Shown here piece after piece: positions 49,301-60,849 of a stretch of DNA of 64,000 bases (within the stretch, counting starts at the first letter, position 1; each line of letters begins with the position of its first letter). The DNA is from Trichobilharzia regenti (taxonomy: Eukaryota; Platyhelminthes; Trematoda; Strigeidida; Schistosomatidae), in the NCBI GenBank assembly GCA_944472135.2, contig OX235270.1:55371267-55435266 (forward strand), given 5' to 3'. The position numbers and the translations under genes are program-made. The notes beneath the pieces were generated by a model. The model was not told the DNA's origin, ran no database searches, and worked only from the letters and a program-made list of their open reading frames with translations.

Positions 49301-50563
49301 TGTCTATGAATCTGTCTGGGAAACGATCCTCCATCAGGATTCTTCGGATATTTTTCAGTTTTTCGGCAACAGATTCCTCGGTACACATTTTCCGGATTCC
49401 CGAGGGAAGATAAAAGGTGAGATTTCTTTCTGCTTTTAAGGACACAACTTTCCAAATTGACAAACTGTCTGTTCCATGTTGGTTTATTCTAGATGAGTCT
49501 CTTCGGCGAGTTATCAACATTTCCTCGTAGTTGAACATCGAGGAAATGGAAAATTGAGTCAGATTCAACTTCCATACTAAAGTCAACGTTTGGGTGGGTA
49601 TTATTGAAGGTTTGCAGTAGATTTCTGAGATCCAAATTCTCATCACAAATAATGAAAGTATCATCGAAGTATTTCTGGTAAAGATGAAGCTCACTGATAG
49701 TAAATGGCAAGAGATTATTTCCTACGCTAGCCATGAGACATTTGGTCAAGAGGTGTCCTAGATGAGAACAGATTGGTTTCAGAGTAACGAAATCCACGGT
49801 TGTCTTATTTCCATGCATCACACTGAGATGATTTTTGGTGTGTCTATCTGGTGAACTCCACGTCGTCTTATTTGTTCCCTTTGCTGGTACACGTTTCCTC
49901 CTATCTCCAAACCACTAAAGGCGCAGATGTCTGCAAAGAGTACCCTGTTCTCATTCAGTTCACTAAGCTCCTGTCGACTCATCGTGATTTCTGTTCCCGT
50001 GTTGTTTGCTCCTAGTTTGGCTGGCAGTCACCCACTAGAATTTTGATGTCACCATCTGGCTGGGGTGTGGTTCCTTGCTGCTAGCAGTTGGTTGTCTATA
50101 CAAGTTCTTATTCTCCACTGCGTGTGTAGCATTGTATAACTGCTAGACCAGCTATTGACCCTCTAGAGTGTGTGGACGAACACTAGCTGAATTCACAAGA
50201 CATCGCCAAGGATGTTTCTATGATAAAGGACAGGTTTTCTGCGAAGTTTTCGTGCTTTAATAGTCCTCGTCGGTCCATCCTGGCGGAAATCTCTTACTCA
50301 TAAAACAAGATAGTGATTACATCAAGACTCCGAAGCCTAGTGATCAGAATGTGTGTGTTACATGGAATTAACAGCTGGCAATAGTCACAGGCTGTCCCAG
50401 CTTATCCAGTCATTACATTCAGAAAGCACACTGTCAGTGAGACTGTCTGTGACACAGATAGTACGCTGACTGACAACCAGAAAGGTTTGCCCAGATTTCT
50501 AGGTGAAAATTTAAGTGGCGAGCAGTACTTATTATACCTAACCACAATATTCCAATGTCGGTT

Positions 50564-51399
50564 GTCATCGACTATTGGAAGGTGTTACGATTCATTGAAT
50601 GGATGTATTTTTTATTGGATGTTAATTAATGATATTTTTTCATTGAAAGTATTTGAATTTCATTTTAAGACGCATGTTTGGAGGACACTTGCTGATTATG
50701 TTTGCAGTGTGTTCTTGATTACTTCCGTAATTCTAGCCTTGTTATTTTCGATATGCTTCTTTAAACGCGTATGTATGTGATTCGGAAACAGTAAGTCAAT
50801 TTTTGTTGATGTACTTAACTCGGCTTATCTCCTCGTTGGGTGTCAGAGTACTGTAAAACGAACATTAGGCTAAGTATAATTTAATTTCTGAAGGTTACAG
50901 CTGAAAGCTTTACAAATATATTGAAGGCTTTATGCAAAAATACCTCAGAGAGACAGAGTGAGAGAATATAATTCGCTAGCATCACGGTTCTAAATCAACA
51001 ATGCTTATGATTCCCGAATCTAACCATTTCTCTTTAACTTTGTCATCGATGACATTCTAAAGACTGCTCTGTAGGATGAACGTGGTGATGGCGAAGGAAA
51101 GTTTGACCCTGAGCTTGCTCATAATATCATCTATTCTTGTAATAGCATACAGGTCAAAAGGTAGCACTTAATGGTTGTGTGTGAGTTGCTTCGCTTAAGT
51201 ACGCAGTAAACTTGTCAGATTGATAGGTGTCTGTACTCATATACGTTTTTGCAGGTGATCCATTATGAGCATCTGATAAATTGTGCGATTGCTGGCACGG
51301 GTGTGACAAATGAAATTTCTAATCATATAATGAAAACCAAAGCAGTATACGCCAGCCCAGGCAACATTTAGAGTCACCGAGTATCAGCATGAATTTTGA
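50564..51399. other. Right flank of the array, no gene recognised
   Basis: After GTCGGTT the sequence departs from the unit and becomes unique here. An open stretch to 50780 starts inside array DNA and looks like chance. Confidence 0.5.
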
Positions 51400-52440
51400 G
51401 GCTATCAGGAAAAGAGTAATATAAAGCTGTTCGCAATCACCAATGTCCTTCCTAATTTTGGTAGACTGGATCATGCCCGAGATCAGTGGGCTTTAGAATT
51501 AGGGAATACATTGGACTGATGAAGAAACCTAGAATATCCTTACCTCGCAGATGATCTGTGTTGCACAGGCCTGAAAGTTCACAAGCGAAAACCAGGCAGT
51601 TGGAGAATGAAGTAGAGGAATCAGGACCTCACGTGTACAAAGACAAGACAAAGGTGATGACAATACCGAATCAACAAAAGTCACATGCTCCAGTCACCAT
51701 GGACAGAAGGGACTTAGAGGAAGTCGTGACACTTCACTCACCTGAACTCTGCAGTATCATATCAACTATACCCATGAATGAGGATTTCTTAGCGAGCCAG
51801 GATCGTATCGGATAAGCAATACTGGACTTCATTATTCCGAAATCAGTTTGGAGATTCCCATCATTCAGCAAAATGAACAAGTTCCGAATTTTCAATACTA
51901 ATGTCAAGTCAGAGCTTCAATATGGTTCAGAGAATTGGAGAGCTTGTCAACATAAACATTTCTAACAGGCCTTCAAGCGGACTCTTATCAGCAGCTTTCT
52001 TTGAGCGATACTGAGTATCAGACTACCTGGCATCCATCCAGCAAGAATAAGCCACAAGGAACCCTGTCAGACAGTGAACCAGCCGAGACTCTGTTATTCT
52101 ATAAATGTGACGAAGGGAATGGAGGTAGATTGGACACGTATCGGTTCTAGAACTAGGTAAAGTGTCACATGGAATTATCCTTCGGAGCGGCTCCGAAATG
52201 GTGATCAAGAGTTCATTACTGGTGTGGATTGGAACGTATCTGAAGACGAAATTTGCCCAAAAAATACGCATAGGGAAATGGAGATGGAATAAACATACGC
52301 TAAGGACATATCGAAGTAACTTCAAATTTAGAGCTGTCAAGTGCACCGGTAATGAGAAATAACGAGCTTGGAATCCAAGAATGACATATTGAAGATAATG
52401 AGAAAAGGAAATGAGAACTTGTGGGCAGTCATAAAGTCAA
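51400..52440 (+). pseudogene. RTE/SR2-type reverse transcriptase C-terminal scrap
   Basis: Across frames the plus strand gives CSQSPMSFLILVDWIM (family: GCLLSPxLFLLxVDWIM), KTKVMTIPNQQKSHAPVTMD, RRDLEEVV, KFRIFNTNVKSELQYGSENW and, near 52270, a block equivalent to KRRWKWIGHTLRK. The order matches the RTE RT thumb and C-terminal region. Stops and frameshifts are frequent. It lies on the strand opposite to the RTE modules of the array. Confidence 0.75.
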
Positions 52441-52483
52441 TTGAATTTGATAGCAGAGATCCGTATCTAACAATAGTGAAAAT

Positions 52484-52990
52484 AATAATAACAGCTTTAT
52501 TTCAAACAGTAAGTTTGATACAATGTGGAATTTCACACAGCCAATTCCCTCTATTATTTTGAATAAAGAGAAAAGGAACATATAACTGATTTATTTAGGA
52601 GAGAGAACCTGTGAAAAAAAAACGAGCTCGTATTATCCCGCAAATATGTTCGTTCTTTCTTTCTTCAAATAATGTGGAATGTTTAACATATAGCACCATA
52701 TCATGTCTAATTTCCTCTTTACATATACATAGTACAGTCAACTTACATTGATAATAATGTCAATAAAGAATATGAATGGAAGATTAAAAGTTAATAGAAA
52801 TACCGACAATATATTGATGATTGGAAGAAAAAAAGAGCTGTTTACTTACTGTCTCGTGGTAAGTTAGTTTGATGACTAACACTTTTCCTATCACATGAAA
52901 TGAGTGCTAAATAAGGTATCGTTGAGTTCTCATACTTAGTCGCCCGAGCATAATGTCAGTTATAATTGCTCTGAGTCCTACCTGATGAGA
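52484..52990 (-). repeat. Dispersed repeat family, copy C
   Basis: Starts with AATAATAATAACAGCTTTATTTC, like copies A and B. Its right part aligns with copy B (GTGCTAAATAAGGTATCGTTGAG, then CATACTTAGTCGCCCGAGCATA). The middle is diverged or deleted relative to the others. Confidence 0.5.
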
Positions 52991-54814
52991 AGCAAGAGGA
53001 GAGTTTTGTATAAAAAGGACGCTCAGAGTTCGACAAGATGATATTCACCAATTTCTTGCATGAGTTCAAGTCTGTCCACAACAGTTTTAAAGAATTGGTT
53101 TGAAGGCACCCTTTCCATCCTACTGATATCTTTTAGTGCCCTTCCCTCAAGTAACCCAGAAAAGATTAAGAGGGAGCAACAAAGGAGAGTAAGACGAATG
53201 CAAAACGACTGAATATATATGTGCCTCGAAAAACCCATTTTCAATCAATAACCCAAAGAATGAATAATAATAAAATAACTTTAATCACCATTAAATCGGA
53301 AAAGAAACCTGGCACACACTTAAGCATGATCAAAACGCAGACAATCGCTCCAAATCAACTCAACTTCTACATCAAATCCCAGAGTGGTGAACCATATCTT
53401 TTTGTACTCGTTTAGAAATCTCATAATTACTCGTCGTACATGCATTATGACCACTGTTGTTGTGAGTGTCACCGCCTAAAATGTGGCGTAATATGCCAAA
53501 ATTTATTCGCAGTAAGTTGGCGAGAACTCGTTCAACTCAATGCCTACTATTCTGACCACATAGAAGTGTTGTTTCTGTATTACCAAAGCAGATTTCCACA
53601 ATAGGTGATATTGACCTTCATTTATAATCACTAGTAGACATATGCACAGTATCAGGAATTGAAGAAGCACAACAAGTTCATGATGTTAAACTGAAAGGTG
53701 GAGATTTATACAACCCAAGATAGCAGCGCTGTGGGAAAACAATCCGACGAATTGCCAATGTAAGGATAAATTTTCCCTTAGCACTGAATAAGGGATTTAG
53801 TTGGGCAGCGGGTATTTTCTCATACATGTGAAATTCGACCGACCTAAAGAAGGTTTGAGGTGGCACTGTGCAACGGCTATTTAGATCTAATTATTCACTT
53901 AGCAAAACTGTGCTTTAGACTCTTTAGGTGATCTTTAAAGATGACTCTTCAGTCCAAGTCAACAATTCAAAACAAAATTGGTGACTTGTCCAAACTCTGT
54001 GGAGTGCGACTCATCAGATCGCTCAACTCTCCCACAAATGACAAAAACGCTTTCGTTAACCACCACTCCGCGGCAAATAATGTGGGTTAGGGAAATGATG
54101 TCACAGCACCTGTATCTGGGAATTACAAAGTTGCAGGGAGTTTACCAATGTCAGTTAAAACTAAGGACACTACTCCGCTAAAATTCACTAACAAATAAAA
54201 AGTAATATCCGTCTATCAAAAGTGGTGGTTTTCATTTTTTTTAAAGTTAGTTATGTTTCAATACTGGTGCGCAACTTGATGTACTTCCACCACAAATATT
54301 TAACAAACTTGGAGACAAACCAGAGTTTAATTCATTACATGTGATTGAGGGGTCAGTCACACCTTTGGAAAGATGTATGTATAATGTATGCAAACCTATC
54401 GCTATGTGAGTTATTTTTCACCAATTGTATTTCATGGTGTAATTCAGCAGTTAACTTGCGTCTTAAGATGTTTATATTATTGCTTTGATATTAACCAACA
54501 ACAAAATGAATATCTCTGACCCATATGTCTAAAGTTAGTCAATATTAAAATGAGAAGAATATTCTGAGATTTTTCTGAGATCAGAGCGTTAAAAAAAAAT
54601 CAAACACTAGTCAATCATAAGATCATCGATTGTGTGTACACAGTAAGAAATCTTTGACAATAAAAATAATATATTAGAAGTATTGGAATAAAAATAAGGA
54701 AAAAACATAAGAGAAAGACTAATCCATTCACATTTCTGTCTTATTTTAAATGTTCCATAGAAAAGACATACATGTGGAAGGATAAAAAGTGAATGAAATC
54801 AAAATGTGAACAAT
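52991..54814. other. No gene recognised
   Basis: AT-rich DNA between the repeat and the 3' end of the SNAP29-type gene. It includes that gene's 3' UTR and downstream DNA, whose boundary I could not fix. Confidence 0.5.
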
Positions 54815-55042
54815 TTATTTCGGTCGAATTCCTAATAATTTATTCATTTGACGATTTTGATTTGACATAGTATCTGTTACTCGGTGAATTTTGGGCGCCA
54901 TACGATCAAGTTGTTCATTTTGAATTTTTAATTCATCATTCATACCTTGAGCAAGACTCTTCAAGCGAGACATGCCATCACTCATTAAAGATAAATTATT
55001 TTCGAATTCAATGTCTGAAGATTTTGGAGCATCATTGGTTTT
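54815..55042 (-). CDS. SNAP29: SNAP29-type SNARE, last coding exon (Qc SNARE motif)
   Basis: After an acceptor (AAAATAG at 55043) the minus strand encodes 75 residues and TAA. The second SNARE helix of the SNAP-25/SNAP-29 family is clear: SDGMSRLKSLAQGMNDELKI, with the central zero-layer glutamine in KIQNEQLDRM, then heptads to MNKLLGIRPK. The protein ends right after the motif, as family members do. SNAP29 supplies two Q-helices to SNARE bundles in vesicle, autophagosome-lysosome and Golgi traffic. The frame joins the exon at 57841 in phase 0. An AATAAA overlaps the stop codon (AAATAAAT); whether it is the real polyadenylation signal is unknown. Confidence 0.85.
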   Translation of the reverse strand, partial: KTNDAPKSSDIEFENNLSLMSDGMSRLKSLAQGMNDELKIQNEQLDRMAPKIHRVTDTMSNQNRQMNKLLGIRPK

Positions 55043-55270
55043 CTATTTTAACAGAAAGCAACAGTAAAGGGAAATGAATTGTTTTCAGAACAAACTGTGT
55101 TATTAACTGAAGAAGCGTCAAATAAAAACTTTAAACTAGATCTCAGGAATAATTCAGATTATGCGGGTGTTTCGAGAAGAATGTAATAACGCTATAGCCC
55201 AATTGCAACACCGACCAAGACTGCAGGCACCCTTCCAAGTGATAATTCATACACTGATGCTAGCAGGAGT

Positions 55271-55292
55271 TTATATATATATATATATATAT
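55271..55292. repeat. (TA)n microsatellite
   Basis: A short TA run directly left of a SINE head, inside a SNAP29 intron. Confidence 0.9.
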
Positions 55293-55362
55293 GTACGTCG
55301 GTGGCACAGTGGTTAGGACTCTCGCCGACGATGTACATGGTCCGGGGTTCGATCCCGTTTGA
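55293..55362 (+). repeat. tRNA-derived SINE head
   Basis: TACGTCGGTGGCACAGTGG, TTAGGACTC and GGTCCGGGGTTCGATCCC give good A-box and B-box blocks. It lies in the intron between the last two SNAP29 coding exons, antisense to the gene. Confidence 0.75.
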
Positions 55363-57840
55363 GCCTATACACAAGTATTATTGTTTTTTGCGTCTTTAAC
55401 TTCACTCCAACTGAATACGGCAACGAGAAATGCGAACATTCTCAGAATCTGAAAGATGATAAGAAGTGAATATAATCTTCAAGCATTGGCTCTTGGCATC
55501 CCGAAAACCAAGGTCGGAGAGTTTACAAGTGTCTACGCGGCCAAGACAAAAGATCAAAGTCAGACGCATTTGTAGGATGGGTGTCTGCGTCTCGTTCAAG
55601 TTGGGGTTGGATACAAGATGGCTGAAGACATGTTGAATTGCGGCTCAAAATTTTTCTAACGTTCTGCGACTTTATAATGAGAATTTAATAAACTTACATC
55701 CTTCTCATAAGCCAAGTCAATCACCACAAGTTTTTATAATTGTATGTGATGACAAGTTTACCTAAGAGCAGTGTTTACGCACTCGCTTAGTTATCTTCTT
55801 GTTGACAGACAGACTTTATTTCCTCACTAAACAGCCGAAAGCGTGAGGACTCCGTAGACGTTTGTTTTCTATGTCTATTTTGTTGTTGTGTACAGGTTGA
55901 AACGTGATCGCAGTCAAAGCAGATGAAATGTCTCACCAACACTCCATAGAAAACATTCATTTAGGTGATTTACTTGTGTCAATTGTTAGCTTAATGTCCT
56001 CAGTCGTCAGATGAAACAGTGTCTCTCCTTCTGTTAGGAGAACAGGTAATTATCTAAGCAGAAATGTAAAGGATGATCGTGAACATCAGTTTGCCAGCAG
56101 AGAATTCCATAAATACCCCCAATATACTTTCTTCTTCTGAAACTGCTATGTACTCGTCGCTAAATTATTGTTATGGACTGGTCGAGAAACTAATAGTCCT
56201 GACGCGAGAAGGCGGAAATCAGAAGACCACTAGGTTTGCGATGATACTTCTATTGTCCAAACACAAGGAGACGAAAATAAAATGGTCTCATACCAAAGTG
56301 GTAAGCAAGTCAAGTAGTTGTAAAGTAAAGTAGTTCACACAGATTGAAATGCAAATATATATATAAATAATTCAGACAAGCGTGGGAAAATCATTAGACA
56401 GTCTTAACATGAATGGCTAATTATAATGGAGTGTCGATCCAATTATACATAGCGAATATAGCAGACATGCCAACAAACATATATGGATATATGTCACCAA
56501 GCAACGGACTGTCAACAAACACTCATATTATATATAATATAATATAAGGAGAATACACATTATTAAAGGAGACAAGTCCATACAAGTGAAGTGGTCACAG
56601 ACTAACCGAGCAAACAGAAAGAGAGACCAACATGCACACACACACATAAATATATATATGTGGATACATATCAGAAACGGTTTAGCTTCCCCATTTCGGC
56701 ATTAAAATCACCAGCTTCATCTGTGGTGTGCTTTCAGCCGCCAACTTATCTAGTTGATAGCTGCTGAAATGATGTATCCTTTTCTTTATTTAAACTGCAT
56801 TAAGTTGATTTATAAGTGGAGATTTCGAAAGAGCATCAATGAATTTCACAAACTTTACTTATTCCTCAGGTCTATTCAACCGGACAGCACATACAACTGT
56901 TCAATTAAATTGAACAGTGAATTGCCTGCTTTAGCACTCAATTTTATTCACAAACCACCGAATTCAAGCCAATCAAAGAAGGTCTGTTTGGACTATTTTT
57001 CGGAGTTTTGTTCTTACGAAGAGCTTATCGCAGGCTATGGATCGCTATCTGCCAAACCAAGATGTACAGCGTTTCGGGTCGACCTTTTCAAGTCTTTCCT
57101 CCTCTAGAGTGGGGAGGCAATGTAGATGCCCTGCTCATCATCACAGAGTATCAGTTTCCTACCATTAAACTCCTATCTGCCAGAAATATGAGTTCATCTT
57201 AAGACCCCTAACACAGTGTAAACAACTTAAATTATGATGGTAATTGCTTTATTCCATCCAAACGATCTTTCTGGCAAGTTAAGACTTACAGGAACGCTTG
57301 TACAAGCCCTTTCAGCATATTACCGTGGCTCTTAATCGGTTACATGAAATACAGTATAAAAACTAGATAAAAACTTTCTCTACCCTCTCTTCCCAACACT
57401 TGGTGTTCGATTGAATCGAGTGTCATCCGGGATAACTTTCTGAAATTTCCTGATTGAAATGTACAAATTAGACTTCATTCAAGGTGAAAATCACTGCGTT
57501 CACATAATGATGGCAGTATCTGTTGCAGAAGCGAAACATAAGCATCAAAGAATTGTTGTAGAAACCTAATGGTACATATGAATAGAGAGAATTTTCAAAA
57601 CAAAGCAATCTGAATATAACTTAAACAACATTAGGGTATTGAAAAATGAAAAACGGTTGTACAACTTGATAATAAATTCGCTGAAAAGAGTTTGTTCGCC
57701 ATATACTGCACACACCTCTGTGGTTGGAATCTAATGAATAATGTAAATCAGCGAATGGCATTTGTACTGCTAAATAACATTCTACATTTCAATTTTACAT
57801 AAATTCAGCTTCATATTTGCATAAAAACAAATGTACTCAC
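55363..57840. other. SNAP29 intron, remainder
   Basis: The intron spans 55043-57840. Apart from the SINE head and short AT repeats near 56350 and 56530, I see no convincing feature. A 117-residue open stretch at 56754-57107 is not recognised. The ATGATGGTAATTGCTTTATTCC at about 57235 resembles the start of the dispersed family but its body does not. Confidence 0.5.
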
Positions 57841-57985
57841 CATTACAGTTTTCTGCAATGTACTTGTGTACTGGTCACCCCATGAGGAACCACACTGAAT
57901 GGATTGTCTCAGATTACCGGGATTCTTATTATCTATCATCTTGTCCACTGAAGCAGATGGTCCTTGAGTAACAGGCTGTGACTGC
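57841..57985 (-). CDS. SNAP29: SNAP29-type SNARE, linker exon
   Basis: 145 bp between a TTGTTAG acceptor at 57986 and a GTGAGT donor ending at 57840. Together with the upstream exon's last two bases it starts R-QSQPVTQGPSASVDKM and ends QYTSTLQKTVM. This is the low-complexity linker between the two SNARE helices. It lacks the cysteine cluster that anchors SNAP-25 to membranes, which favours SNAP29 over SNAP-25. Phases on both sides agree with the neighbouring exons. Confidence 0.8.
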
Positions 57986-58543
57986 CTAACAAAAGCCGAA
58001 AACCATGGACATTACAATGAATTAGCAGTTCATAACAAAATAAGTTATTTTTGTACATATATTTTCATCCCACTACTCAGGAAACATTTTAATGAATTTT
58101 TAGGAGTAAAGGTTTTTTAAAAAGTCTAAACTAAGTCCCGATATTTTCTGTATTTCAACCAACGAAATAAACGAAAATAAAGATATCTTCAAGTATTGAA
58201 AAATTTACAAATAGTGAAGTATCAACGACAAATAACATTAACGTTAACTGAAACCTGCACGTCAAGAACATCCAAAGTAGTCCTAGCGATTCAGGTACAT
58301 ATGAAACAATAGGATGATAAATTGTGATTTAGAAAAATAGTCAGCAAAAAAATTATACGCTTGACAGGAGAACTTACGGTAAGCTGGTGTTGCTAACGCA
58401 TCAGTATTTCGAATAAAAGTAATTTTAGTATTATCAGTTGCTCTTCAGCAATGCAAAAATATGAGTTATGACACCCCAAAACAGCGTGCAGAGAAACATT
58501 AGAAAATGTGGGATGAATAGGAATTGTAGAGGAAGAAAGTGCG

Positions 58544-58774
58544 TTGGTTATTCAGTAGCAAAATGATCGCCAACCGAGCACAGGGTAAGGGTTAGATTCC
58601 CTGCAGATGCACTCTCGTAAACCTTACTTAGCCGGTAGTAAACCCGATACAGGGAGAAGTTTGGGCGTGAGGCTAGCAACCCCTCCCTATGAAAGACATC
58701 ACCGCCACTGAAACTTCAAAGCTCAAACTACAAGCCCTATGTTCCATTTGGAACGCAAAGGGATGAAAAAAAGA
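58544..58774 (+). repeat. Chimeric SINE: tRNA-like head, RTE 5' leader, RTE-like 3' end
   Basis: The head TTGGTTATTCAGTAGCAAAA ... AAGGGTTAGATTCCC has A-box and B-box-like blocks and differs from the other SINE heads. It is followed by GGGCGTGAGGCTAGCAACCC, matching the RTE leader at 11611-11630. The end is CTATGTTCCATTTGGAACGC and AAAGGGATG with an A-rich tail, resembling the RTE 3' end at about 15340 (TTCTACTCGGAACGCAAGGG). Confidence 0.65.
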
Positions 58775-60849
58775 GAAACACGTCGAACCTAGGTGAAGTG
58801 ATAATTTATTTTCAAATTTATCGAATTTAAATCAGTGCAACAGATTTCTAGTTATTTTTGACATTTCGGAAACGAAATATGTGGACACCCACAGGAAGCT
58901 GAGATTAACAGACTACGACAGCTGTTGTATCTTATTATAGTATAGAAAATATCCCCATTTAGACATTTAGAAAAGAGAAAGATTGAATCTTTCTTGAATC
59001 TCTCTTTTCTAAGTATCTTATTGTATTAATTCCCGCAGCTTTCCCTTTCTAGTTATTCGCACATCATTATGAATTACAGATGTGGATGTGCCACAACTCG
59101 TTAGCTTGCAGATCTATAATATCAACTAATTAGTAATTGGATAAGAATTTCGATTCTGTAAATACACTACTTAAGTTTGTGAACATTAAAAAAAAGATAC
59201 GGTCGACAATCATACTTATTCTCTTTAAAAGTTTGAAGATAATTTTGGTGAAGAAAATATGGTTATTGTTCAGTGAGTTAGATACTCGACTTTTAGGTAA
59301 TAAATCACCCATTTTATACCCACCGCAACTACTCAGTTTATGCGATTGAGTCGCTTCACAGTTCTAAAACAATAATTAAAGACTTCTATTCAGTATTTAA
59401 ACGTGCACATGGTTATGAAGTTTATTAATTCATTGCAAAACAAAATTTAAAAAAAATCGGAAACGCAATCGTGGAGGATAACTTTTTATTTTTCAGTTAT
59501 ACTACACTTATCATAGTGTAATCTTAAAAATGTAGCATACTGAGAGAACTTCGTCAAAATGGAACAGACGAACAGGTTATTATCAAAATTGGACACTCAA
59601 AATTGTAAAGTTTAAGCACTAGGACATGAGGTTGAAACTTAACAAGAAGGACAAAGATAAAACGATATTACTAGGAGTTGTAAGGTCATAAAACAAGCAA
59701 AAGAAGTGATATTATGATTTAAGTGAAAATACAAGGCAGTGGGGACACCCATGTGCCCAGCTTTTCGATTAACTCTTTGGGTCTCTAAGTAAGGAGGTGT
59801 TAAATGAACATTAATTTAACTGCAAGCAACACCCATTCTGAAGAAACCTGGTATCACATCGTTTACTGTTGAGAAAACAGTGAAGACAACTGATAACATG
59901 AGATCGAAGGTTATTAAAGTGCCACTAATGGCCTTCTTTCAATTCAATAATCAGAGAGTGGTAACAAGATTCGAAAATGGTAAATTTTTCTACTTTACAG
60001 GCATATTTATTCCTCTTCTGTGTCAAGTCTTTTTCTCAATAAACGATCCACAAATATTTGTTTCGTCGTTTCTAACAGGGAATAATGTACAAAACACAGC
60101 TGCTAAGGTCTTATGTGTTTGCATGAAGTATAGTCTGTAAGTTGTCAGCTTGTAGAATTATAACTCAATACAACCACCAAATGTTATGTTATCTAGAATC
60201 ACAAAATAAGATGAATAGCACAATTAACTGACCGCTCCTTTTTTCCATTCACTTAGTGAAAAACTACCAATGAACTTAATCACATAAAAGCTTCACTGAT
60301 ACAATATGCAGCATTACAGTCTACGTTTTTCAGATATCAGTATTCTGAGAAAACTCCATTATTATTATTTCTGAATGTACATTATCTCACATTGATTTTT
60401 AATCCAATATCTAATCGATTCCACACATGCATATAAATGAAGGAAATAAGTTGTGTGAGTAACTTGATACGATTATGAGCAATAGTTTGTGCTCGAAACG
60501 TCATCAGTTAATATAACTGTACAACACTGTGTGATTTATGAAAATAAAATCTTATCCATAATGGAGTTATACTCTACCACAGTGCCCAAGTTTCATGCTT
60601 ACATTCTGAGAAAACTATAATAGCAAAAAAACAACTGTTACGAATACGCAATAAATCTACTGAGACAACCGAATACATGAAAAGTGTTTTCCTAGAAAGG
60701 TTCGAAAGTAATGAAGTCCACTGTATATATAAATATATATGTGTATAATTATAAAGAAAAATTCTAACTTCTTGTAATTTGTTGATATTGCAATAAACTA
60801 TGATTACTCTGTTATCCTCAAAAGTTCATCAAGAAGTATGGGAGATCTG
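58775..60849. other. SNAP29 intron, no further feature
   Basis: AT-rich intronic DNA. An 86-residue open stretch at 59880-60140 is not recognised. Confidence 0.5.

Larger units (their letters stand above)
17814..50563. repeat. Tandem array, 1641-bp chimeric unit, about 17.9 copies
   Basis: Identical landmarks recur every 1641 bp: one landmark lies at 18002, 19643, 21284, 22925, 24566, 26207, 27848, 29489, 32647, 34288, 35929, 37570, 39211, 40852, 44329, 45970, 47611 and 49252. The two longer steps are exactly 1641 plus inserts of 1517 and 1836 bp. Block lengths are about 7.5, 6.0 and 4.4 units. Copies differ by only a handful of point changes. The left edge (about 17814) falls inside the RTE-derived module; the right edge is at 50563, just before that module would begin. 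On the minus strand each unit holds an RTE endonuclease piece, a PLE RT piece and an RTE RT C-terminal piece. Confidence 0.97.

Noticed and set aside
17814..50563. A CRISPR-like or bacterial repeat system
   Set aside because: The repeat unit is 1641 bp with no short spacers, and the surroundings are eukaryotic with introns and retrotransposons.
56754..57107. A 117-residue open frame inside a SNAP29 intron
   Set aside because: No recognisable domain and opposite strand to the gene; it could be an old repeat but nothing supports a call.
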